This document shows, in pieces, positions 54,152 to 64,000 of a stretch of 64,000 nucleotides of DNA (positions are counted from its first letter, which is position 1; every line of letters starts with the position of its first letter). The position numbers were made by a program, and so were the translations under genes. The stretch comes from Sapria himalayana (taxonomy: Eukaryota; Streptophyta; Magnoliopsida; Malpighiales; Rafflesiaceae). The DNA lies in contig JAREIK010002454.1 of the NCBI GenBank assembly GCA_029783825.1, forward strand, positions 91,998 to 155,997, read 5' to 3'. Below the pieces are notes generated by a model. It was not told the origin of the DNA. It did not search any database and was given only the letters and a program-made list of their open reading frames with translations.

Positions 54152-56449
54152 ATGGCAATGCAGATGGCACAATCTAGTGGTAAACGAAAAATACAATAAA
54201 TAGAAGCTGATCACATCTCAAAAGATCAAAATACTGGTAAATCCAATCATCATCCTTTCGCGAACCCTCCTATTGTTACGGCAGGTTCTTCAATTCCAAT
54301 TGTAAAAGAAAGTCAAGGTACATCTAAACCTCAAGCTCATAAAAAGTATAAGTCTGCTATTTGGGAAACTTATGAGATATTTGTTGATTTAGAGGGAAAT
54401 GAAACTGGTAGGGAAGCTTGTATAAGGTGCAGAAAAGAATACTTGGCAAAAAGTGATCAAGGTACTTCGGGTTTATGGAAATACTTGAGAAAGACTTGTA
54501 GGAAATTTCTACAGAAAAAAGAATTAATAGAAGCTCACAAAGGTAAAGACAAGTCACAATCTTTGTTGAGTTTCACTAAAGGAACTAGTTCAGAGGATAT
54601 CAAATTAACTTGTTGGCAATTTGATCAACAACTAGTTAGGGAAGCTTTGGTGAAAATGATCATAAAAGATGAATTTCCTTTTTGTTTTGTTGAGAGGGAT
54701 GAGTTTAAGGAGTTTTGTGAAGTTAGTGTGCCTCAATTTAAAATTCAAATCTAGGCACTCTATATTAAGGAATTGTTTTTCTTTGTTTGTGAAGGAAAAG
54801 AAGAAATTATTTGATAGCATATCATCTCATTGTTGTAGAGTTTCATTGACTATCGACACTTGGACTAGCATTCAAAAATTGTCTTATATGTGTTTGACTA
54901 TTCATTTCATTGATTTTCAATGAAATATGCATAAAAGGCATTTGAACTTTTGTGTAATTAAAAATCATTCTGGAGTTAATATTAAAAATGCTATTGAGTT
55001 TTGCATGAATGAATGGGGTTTGAGAAAGTTGATGTGCATTACAGTTGACAATGCATCAAATAATGATGTTGCAGTTGAACAATTGAAAAAAAGGCTTGTG
55101 AAGAAAAGTGTTGTACCTTTGAGAGGCGAGCATTTTTATATGAGATGTTATGCGCATATCCTAAACTTAATTGTCAGAGATGGCATTGCAGTAGTTGAGG
55201 GTGCTATTCAAAAAATTAGAGGTGTGGTGAAATATGTGAGGAGCAGTCCTAAAAGATTAGATATGTTTAAGTTATATGTTGAAGAAGCAAACTTGACATA
55301 TAAATCTTCATTGCAATTAGATTGTCCGACAAGATGGAATTCAACTTATTTGATGCTACAAACTGATATAAAATATCAAAAAGAATTTGATAAGTTGGAG
55401 GACAAAAACAAAAAGTTTTTGAAGGAGTTTGGTTCAAACGTTCCAACTGAGAGAGACTGAACAAATGCCAAAATTTTGGCTCGTTTCTTGAAAACTTTTT
55501 ATGAGGTAACTTGTAAATTTTCTGGATCATAATATTCTACCTCTAGTGTTTATTTTCCTCAGATTATTCGAATTTTGATAAAAATTGAGCTTTGTGAAAA
55601 TAGTAGAGATATAATGGTGTCTGAAATGGGTATGAAAATGATGCATAAATTCACAAATATTGGGGTTCTCTTCAGTCAACAAATATTATGCTTTTTGTAG
55701 CAGTAGTGTTGGATCCAAGATATAAGCTCAAATATCTCAAGGTTAAGTACACTTATCATTATGGAGAGGAATTTGCTAAAATTTTGGTGAAAAAGGTTAT
55801 AAATCCTTTAATAGAGATGATGGATGATTATAAAGATTTAAATGAAGATGAATCAAAAGAAGATGATTTTTGTCTACTTTGTTGAAGAAAAATGATGATT
55901 TCTTTGATGGTAGTGATACTTATGTTGATGATTTTTTTTTGTTGAATTGGAGAGAACAAGAAGTTGCAGCTTTGGAAGAGTTGGATAGGTACTTGGAGGA
56001 TAAACTTGAAAAAAATAGAATTGATTTTGATCTTCTAAACTGGTGGAAGGTAAATGAGGTTAGGTATCCTTCTTTGGCAAATGTAGCAAGGGATGTATTT
56101 GCTATCCAAGCATCACCTATGGCTTACAAATCTACATTTAGCATTGGGGGGAAGAACATTAGATAAATTTAGGAGTTCTTTAACACCTATTACAGCTGAA
56201 GTTCTCATATCTCTACAAAATTGGTTGAGAAGCTCAAACAAACCAATTGAAATTGAAGAATTAGTTCAATACCTTAATGATAATGAATCAGGTTAGTATA
56301 CAAATCTTGTAAATTTTAATTTCACTTTTTTTATTTTATTCATTCAATTTAATAAAAATATGGTTCAATTACAATTTTCAGAGGGGTCACAAGATCCAAA
56401 TATTCTTCCAACTATAGTTGGCCAACTAAATTTGGAATGGGTGTATTAA
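54152..56449 (+). pseudogene. hAT transposase pseudogene (BED zinc finger, RNase-H-like DDE, hAT dimerisation region)
   Basis: An intact protein of this family cuts and joins the element's ends. Order of remnants: BED finger with CIRC at about 54419-54430; LTIDTWTS with the first catalytic Asp codon at 54855; TVDNASNND with the second Asp at 55047; TRWNSTYLML; LDPRYKL; FDLLNWWK; YPSLANVARDVFAI; FSIGG; FRSSLTP with LQNWL. The best start is ATG 54152 or ATG 54164. Lesions: stops at 54197, 54921, 55458 and 55530 (54921 and 55458 sit where the family has Trp, TGG to TGA); frameshifts near 54745-54752, 55650, 55865-55870 and in a G run at 56146-56151. The catalytic Glu is Lys (AAA at 56128) and the BED finger His position is Tyr. 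A plausible last intron (GT at 56292, AG at 56380-56381) extends the C terminus to the stop at 56447. Confidence 0.93.
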
Positions 56450-57242
56450 ATTTTATAAGGTAATATTTTGTTTTTTTATTACTCTTTCATCTTAAAATTT
56501 TATGTCTACATGATTAGCACGTTTTCATCTCTGGTTGTCCTTTTGCAGTGGAGGAAGAAAAGGGATGAGTTGTTGAAGAGATAATTAATTGGGTTTGGAT
56601 TTTCATTGCTGTTCTGGGACGGACCTTTAAAATGATTATTATCATGGTTGTTATTAGTTGTATTTTTTTTTGTTATATTAAGCTACCTAATTTTAGCAAT
56701 TACTTAAGTAGTAATTGCTGCTACCAATGTTTGTGGTCATCTTTAGCTATTCCTTAATATTTTAAGTAATTGTTTAAAAAATGTAGTATTCCTATTATGG
56801 TTAACTTTCACTCGACTGAACAAAGCCAACTTGTGACAAAACAAAGAACCAAATTAAGCACACAACTCGGTCCAAGTCTATTTAACATTTCTATCCTTTT
56901 CTGCACATCAAAGCTTTTGATAAGATAATGGAACTCATTTGCGGTATTCAGCCTATTTGACAAAATATGATTGCCCCAATTTTAGTTTGAAAGATACATA
57001 ACTTAGAAATGATATATGGTACAACAAAAGGTTTCGACATGAACTAACTTGGCCGGTTTGAAGAAAATAAATTGAAAAAAATGTCCGAACTCCGTTCTGT
57101 CCCTGAACCATTTTCTCGTACCCAAAATCCTTAATCTCCATCCCATCCCAGTATTTTCAACCTATGGGACGGGTCTGGATCTTCAAAAAAAATCTTGGAA
57201 CTCTAGGAAGGGATTGGAGATTTGTAATCCCCATCCCGCACC
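56450..57242 (+). other. 3' untranslated and subterminal region of the hAT element
   Basis: No domain seen. A possible further intron runs from GTAATATTTTG (56460) to TTTTGCAG (about 56542-56549). The last ~130 bp carry clustered motifs of the CCATCCC/GGGACGG type (about 57141-57153, 57166-57173 and 57226-57246), mirroring those at the left end. Such subterminal repeats are typical transposase-binding sites in plant hAT elements. Confidence 0.6.
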
Positions 57243-57260
57243 GTCCCATGAGCACCCATA
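57243..57260 (-). repeat. Right terminal inverted repeat of the hAT element
   Basis: GTCCCATGAGCACCCATA; its reverse complement matches the left end at 15 of 18 positions. Confidence 0.88.
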
Positions 57261-57268
57261 GCATTGAG
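57261..57268 (+). repeat. Right target-site duplication of the hAT element
   Basis: GCATTGAG, one mismatch from GCATTTAG at 53567-53574; satellite continues directly with TGGTTTATAGG. Confidence 0.88.
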
Positions 57269-60200
57269 TGGTTTATAGGTTTTATTTAAAAAATAAAATA
57301 ACAAAAAATTTATTTTTATTATTTTTTGATATTTTCAAAGGTTATAACCTTTGAAAATATAATAATTTTTTAATTTTTTTCAAATGTGAATACAATATTT
57401 AGTTATACTAATCATTATATTTATATATTATATAAATTGAATATAAACAATTTTATTGATAAATATTCTAATAATAATCAAAAAATAAATTAATAATCCA
57501 TTAATAATAAGATAGGTATTAATTAAAATATAATTACAAAACATAAAATCATTCAGAAGCAAAGAAAAATATATTACTATATAATAATTTTTTGTTTTTG
57601 AATTTTTTTTTCTTTTAATAAGTTTATCTATATTTATTTGATGAAAAATAATTTATATAAATTATATTTGTCTAACTCATAATTTATTTTGTTATTATTA
57701 TTTATATATAAATAAACAAATAAATAATTAAAATGTATATTTAAAATTATAATAAAAAAATGAGATTTATTATTTATTATTTATTATTTAGGGATACCGG
57801 TTTAATTTAAATTAGAACTGTCTCACTAATAATATATTTTGTAATTAATATTTCTATAAAAATAAATTGATAAATAATTAAAATAAAAATTTAAAATTAT
57901 ACTGAATAGAAATTAAAATGAGATTTAAGATTTATTATTAATGTATAACAGTTTAATAGTTTAAGTATTTAGAGGTTTTGTTGTTAGAAGTTTTGCAATT
58001 TATATTTTTAGGCTTTTAGTAGTTTATAGGTTTTATATAAAAAAATAAAATAACAAAAAAAATTTCTATAATTTGTTATAATTTTTATAGGTTATAACCT
58101 TTGAAAATATAATAATATTTACAATTTTTTGAAATGTGAATACAATATTTAGTTATAATAATATTAATAATTATATATCATATAAATTTAATATAAACAA
58201 TTTTATTGATAGACAATATAATAATGATCAAAAATTAAATTAATAAACTATTAATAAAAAGATAAATATTAATTAAAAAATATTTACAAAACCCAAATTG
58301 ATTCAAAATTAAAGTAAAATATATTACTGGATAATAATTTTTAATTTTTAAATTTTTACTTCTTTTACAACCGTATATTTTTTTTATTAAAAATAAATAA
58401 ATTAAATTATATTTATCATACTCATACTTTAGTTTGTAATAAATATTTCAATAAAAATAAACTAATAAATAATTAAAATAAATATTTAAAATTATAATAA
58501 ATAGAAATAAAAATTAGATTTATTAATTATTAAGTAGTATATAGTAGTTTAATGGTTTATGTATTTAGGCATTACGGGGTTTATGAGTTTACTGATTTAA
58601 CTGTGTATGCAATTAGTAGTTTATAGGTTTTATTTAAGAAAAAAAATAAAAAAAAAATTATTTTTATTATTTTTTGATATTTTCAAAGATTATAACCTTT
58701 GAAAATATAATAATTTTTAAATTTTTTCAAAAGTGAATAAATATTTATTTATAATAATCATAATAATTATTTATTATATAAATTCAATATAAACAATTTT
58801 ATTGATAGATATTCTAATAATTATCAAAAAATAAATTTAAAATCTATTATGAATAAGATTGATATTACTTAAAATATAATATCTAAACCTAAAATAATTC
58901 AAAAGCAAAGCAAAATATATTACTTAATAATAATTACTTGTTTTTAAATTTTTAATCTTTTTCTAAGCTTATCTATTTTTTGATGAAAAATAATTTTTAT
59001 AAATTATATCTTTAACTCATAATTTATTTTATAACTAATATAAATATATAAATAAAAAACTAAACAATCAAAATGAATTTTTTTAATTAAAATGAAAACA
59101 AATAAAAATGAGATTTATTAATATTTATTTAGGGGATACCCCTTTAAACGATTATATATATAGGGGTATCAGGATTTTGTAGTTTAGTGATTTAAGTATT
59201 TAGGCATTTAGTGATTTATAGGTTTTATATAAACAATGAAATAAAAAAATATTTTTTTTGTTTTTTCACATGTTCAAAGGTTATAACTTTGAAAATATAA
59301 TAATTTTAAATTTTTTTCAAAAGTGAATACAATATTTAGTTATAATAATTATTAAATTTATATATTATATAAATTAAATATAAACATTTTTATTGATAAA
59401 TATTCTAATAATGATCAAAAAATAAATTAATAATTTATTATTAAGAAGTTAGATATCATTAAAATATAATTTCAAAACCTAAAATGATTCAGAAACAAAG
59501 TAAAATATATTACTACATAATAATTTTTTGTTTTAAATTTTTATCTTCTTTTAATAAGTTTATCTATATTTTTTTGTAAAAAATAATTTATATAAATTAT
59601 ATTTTTATAACTTATAATTTAATTTGTATTTAATATTTATATAAAAATAAACAGATAAATAAATAAAATGAATATTTATAATTATATTGAAAAAAATAAA
59701 AATGAGATTAATTATTTATTATTTACGATATACCTGTTTAAAAAATTTATCTATTTAGGGTTTTCGAGATTTAGAAGTTATTGATTAATTATTTAGGCAT
59801 TTAATGGTTTATAGCTTTTATTTTAACAATGAAATAACAAAAAATTTATTTTTGATATTTTTTCAAATTTTCAAATGTCATAACTTTTGAAAATATAATA
59901 ATTTTAAAATTTTTTAAAAATGTGAATACAATATTTAGTAATAATAATTATTATAACTATATATAAATATAAAATAAATATAAACAATTTTATTGATTAA
60001 TATTATATCAATTATCAAAAAATAAATTAATAAACTATTATTAATATGATAGATATAAATTAAAATATAATTAAAAAACCTAAAATGATTCAAAATCAAA
60101 GTAAAATTTATTACTAAATAATAATTTTTTTTAGTTTTTGTATCATTTTTTAAGCTTATATTTTATTTTGATGAAAAATATATTATTTAAATTAAATTTG

Positions 60201-63200
60201 TCACTCATAATTTATTTTGTATTTAATATTTATATAAATTATTTAAATTATATTTAAGGTTTACGAGTTTAAAGGTTTAGGTATTTAGGGGCTTCGAAGT
60301 TTAGTAGTTTAGAGATATATGTATTTAGCCATTTAATGGTTCATAAGTTTTATTTAAACAATGCTATAACAAAAAATTTATTTTTGTTATTTTTGTTATT
60401 TTTTATCATTTTTGAAAGTTATAACCTTTGAAAATATAACAATTTTGAAATTTCTTTTATATGTGAATACTATATTTAGTTATGATAATCTTAATAATTA
60501 TATATCATGTTAATTCAATATAAACAATTATATTGATAGATATTATATTAATGATCAAAAAATAAATTAAAAACTATTATTAATAAGATAGATATTTTTT
60601 AAAATATATTTGCAAAACATAAATGTATTCAAAATCAAAGTAAAATATAATACTAAATAAAATTTTATTTGATGTCTTGCTTCTTTTTATAAGTTTATAT
60701 TTTTTGTTATTAAAAGTAAATTATTTAAATTATATTTGTCTTCAACATAATTTATTTTTAATATAATTCTATATAAATAAACTAATAAATAATTAAAATG
60801 AATATTTAAAATTATAATGAATACAAATAAAATAGAGATTTATTATTTATTATTCGGGATATACTAGTTTAATGGTTTAAGTATTTAGGTGTTTTGGGGT
60901 TTAGTGATTTAAGTGTTTCGGACTTTATTGATTTATAGTTTTTATTTAAAGAATGAAAAAATAAAAAATTAAATTTTTTGATTTTTTTTAATTTTTGAAG
61001 GTTATAACCTTTGAAAATATAATAATTTTTAATTATATTTAAATGTTAATATAATATTTAGTTATAATATTCTTAATAAATATATATAATGTAAACTCAA
61101 TATAAATAATTTATTAATAGATATTATAATAATGATCAATAAAAAATTAATAAACTATTATTAATAAGAATGATATAAATTAAAATATAATTGCTAAAAC
61201 TAAAATGATTCAAAATCAAAATAAAATATATTACAAAATAATAAATTTTTGTTTTTAAAATTGTGATTCTTTTTATAAGCATATATAGTTTTTTTGATAA
61301 AAATAAATTATTTAAAATAGATCTGGCTCACTAATAATTTATTTTGTAATTTATATTTATATAAAAATAAACTGTTAAATAATTAAAATAAAAATTTAAA
61401 ATAATACTTAATAAAAATTAAAATGAGATTTATATTTTATTATTAATGTATACCAATTTAATAGTTTAAGTATTTAAAAGTTTTGTCATTTAGGAGTTTA
61501 GCGATTTATGTTTTTAGGCATTTAGTGGTTTATAGGTTTTATTTAAACAATAAAATAACAAAAAAAATTTGAAATTTTTTGTCATTTTCTTAGGTTATAA
61601 TAATATAATAATATTTAGTTATAATAATATTTAAAATATAATAATATTTATAATATTTATAATATTTATAATATCATATAATAATATATGATATATAATA
61701 ATATTTATTAATTTTCATAGGTTATAACCTTTGAAAATATAATAATATTTAAAATTTTTTGTAATGTGAATACATTATTTAGTTATTATAATTTTAATAA
61801 TTATATATCATATAAATTCAAAATAAACAATTTTATTGATAGATATTATAATAATGATCAAAAATTAAATTAATAAACTATTAATAATAATATTAATATT
61901 AATTAAAAAATATTTACATAACCCAAATTGATTCAAAATTAAAGTAAAAAATATTACTGGATAATAATTTTTAATTTTAAATTTTAACTTCTTTTATAAG
62001 CATATATATATTTTTTGATTAAAAATAAATTATTTATATTATATTTGTCACACTCATAATTTATTTTGTAATAAATAATTTTATAAAAATAAACTTATAA
62101 ATAATTAAAATGAATCTTTAAAATAATAATAAATTGAAATATAAATTAGATTTCTTAATTATTAAGTAGCATATAGCAGTTTAATGGTTTATGTATTTAG
62201 GCATTACGGGCCTTAGAGTTTACTGATTTAACTGTGTATGCATTTAGTGGATTATAGGTTTTATTTATAATTTAAAATAACAAAATATTTATTTTTATTA
62301 TTTTTTGATATTTTCGAAGGTTATAACCTTTGATAATATAAAAATTTTTAAATTTTTTTCAAAAGTGAATTCAATATTTAGTTATAATAATCATATATTT
62401 ATATATCATATAAATTCAAAATAAACAATTTTATTGATAAATATTCTAATAATGATCAAAAAATAAATTAATAATCTATTATTAATAAGATAGATATCAA
62501 TTAAAATATAATAAAAAATCCTAAAATGATTCAGAAGAAATCAAATATATTACTATATAATAATTTGTTATTTTGAATTTTTTTTTCTTTTAAAAAGTCG
62601 ATCCATATTTTTTTGATGAAAATTAATTTATATAAATTATATTTTTCTAACTCATAATTTATTTTTTAATTAATATTTATATAAAAATAAACAAATAAAT
62701 AATTAAAATGAATATTTAAAATTATAATGAAAAAAAATATATTGAAATTTATTCGTTATTATTTTGGGTCTACTAGTCTAATTTAAATTAAATCTGTCTC
62801 ACTAATAATTTAATTTGTAATTAATATTTCTATAAAAATAAACTGATAAATAATTAAAATAAAATTTAAAATTATACTGAATAAAAATTAAAATGAGATT
62901 TATGAATTATTATAAATGTATACCAGTTTAATATTTTAAGTATTTAAAGGTTTTTTCATTTATGACTTTAGCGATTTATGTTTTTAGGCATTTAGTGGTT
63001 TATAAGTTTTATTTAAACAATGAAATAACATAAAAAATTTTTTAATATTTTTTCATATTTTCAAAGTTTATAATCTTTGAAAATGTAATAATTTTAAATT
63101 TTTTTTAAAATGTGAATACAATATTTAGTAATAAGAATAATTATAATTATATATAATATAAACTAAATATAAACAATTTTATTTATAGATATGATATCAA

Positions 63201-64000
63201 TTATCAAAAAATAAAGTAATACGCTATTATTAATATGATAGATATAAATTAAAATATAATTGCAAAACTTAAAATTATTCAAAATCAAATTAAAATTTAT
63301 TACAATGTAATAATTTTTGTTTTTTAGTTTTTGCTTCTTTTTATAAGCTTATATTTTTTTTTGATGAAAAATAAATTATTTAAATTATATTTAAGGTTTA
63401 CTAGTTTAAATTCTATGTATTTAGGAGCTTTTGTGTTTAGGAGTTTATAGAATTAACTTCTTAGGCATTTAGTGGTCTGTAAGTTTTATTTAAACAAATA
63501 TATAACAAAAAATTTATTTTTATTTTTTTTTCTAATTTTTGAATGTTATAACCTTTGAAAATATAAAAATTTCTATATTTTTTTCAAATGTAAATATAAT
63601 ATTTAGTTATAATAATCTTAATAAATATAAGTCATTTAAATTCAATATAAATAATCACATTGCTAGATATTATAATAATGATCAATAAATAAATTAATAA
63701 ACTATAATTAATAAGATAGATATTATTTAAAATATATTTTCAAAATCTAAATTTATTCAAAATCAAAGTATATATTACTAAATAATAATTTTTTTTAATA
63801 TTTTGCTTTATTTATAAGTTTATATTTTTGTTATTGAAAATAAATTATTTAAATTATATTTGACTTCCTCATAAATTATTTTGTAATTTATTTTCTATAA
63901 AATAAACTAATAAATAATCAAAATAAATATTTAAAATTATAATGAATACAAATAAAATTGAGATTTATTATTTATTATCCAGGATAAACAGGTTTAATGG
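57269..64000 (+). repeat. Satellite array downstream of the hAT element to the window end
   Basis: About eleven forward monomers of both length classes. A perfect 32 bp palindrome lies at 57329-57360. The monomers with GGGGTATCAGGATTTTG (near 59160) and GGGGCTTCGAAGTTTAG (near 60285) match variants after insert 2 (about 22215 and 23350), so the higher-order variant order is partly kept. The array runs off the window edge. No genes are seen. Confidence 0.92.
61590..61722 (+). repeat. Local duplication and expansion around a satellite palindrome
   Basis: TAGGTTATAA occurs at about 61591, then about 125 bp of TAATATTTA/TATAATATT-type words, then TCATAGGTTATAACC at about 61708-61722, after which the monomer continues normally. 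Homologous monomers have the palindrome once. It looks like slippage or template switching beginning at the palindrome. Confidence 0.75.

Larger units (their letters stand above)
53575..57260 (+). mobile_element. Degenerate hAT (Ac-like) DNA transposon, 3686 bp
   Basis: Terminal inverted repeats begin TAGGGCTGCTCACGGGAC on the left; the right end (GTCCCATGAGCACCCATA) is its reverse complement with 15 of 18 matches. The element is flanked by an 8 bp target duplication (7/8), and excising it with one duplication restores the uninterrupted satellite word TATGCATTTAGTGGTTTATA. It contains one decayed hAT transposase on the plus strand (54152-56449). Its base composition and coding bias are clearly unlike the surrounding satellite. 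The element should be immobile on its own. Its ends are similar enough that mobilisation in trans cannot be excluded. Confidence 0.95.

Noticed and set aside
54357..54557. Antisense frames within the hAT transposase (54357-54557, 54632-54820, 55267-55530, 56953-57141)
   Set aside because: Shadows of the sense-strand pseudogene or of element ends; they have no domain of their own.
1..64000. CRISPR array
   Set aside because: The repeats are ~590-745 bp tandem monomers without short direct repeats and unique spacers, and the context is eukaryotic.
1..64000. AT-rich protist or organelle genome
   Set aside because: The plant-type hAT element and TTTAGGG-like tracts, together with the absence of any organelle gene, tRNA or rRNA, favour plant nuclear heterochromatin.

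Overview
This window looks like heterochromatic plant nuclear DNA, and I see no intact protein-coding gene and no RNA gene in it. The plant assignment is an inference. It rests on a decayed hAT (Ac-like) DNA transposon of the kind common in land plants, and on recurring tracts resembling the plant telomere repeat TTTAGGG. I could not identify the species. Apart from the transposon and a few complex patches, the sequence is extremely AT-rich (by eye about 15-20% G+C).

Most of the window is one tandem satellite. The short monomer class is about 590 bp. A longer class of about 745 bp arises by internal duplication of a ~150 bp stretch. I estimate roughly 80 monomers. Each full monomer has two landmarks: (1) a perfect or near-perfect palindrome of 26-36 bp centred on TTATAA with half-site ATTTTCAAAGGTTA, and (2) a G/T-rich tract of about 90 bp built from degenerate TTTAG/TTTAGGG-like words. 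The second landmark gives the array a polarity.

Four copies of a 2.45 kb non-satellite module are embedded in the array: A 681-3136, B 15873-18308, C 35037-38140 (reverse strand, carrying a 631 bp foreign patch) and D 48781-51222. All four are followed by the same ~380-390 bp truncated monomer, so module and flanking monomers were amplified together as a higher-order repeat. A second, GC-richer insert of ~570 bp occurs twice (9655-10230 and 20445-21016).

Layout: 1-28492 forward array with modules A and B and both small inserts; 28493-48480 the same array in reverse orientation with module C, reading as a ~20 kb inversion; 48481-53566 forward array with module D; 53575-57260 the hAT element flanked by an 8 bp target-site duplication (7/8 match); 57269-64000 forward array.

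The hAT transposase is a pseudogene with several stops and frameshifts, a lost catalytic glutamate and a lost zinc ligand. No functional gene network is present. The interest lies in the satellite architecture: the palindrome, the telomere-like tract with one perfect G-quadruplex motif, the inversion breakpoints, and patches of scrambled filler DNA. I found no convincing new gene system.
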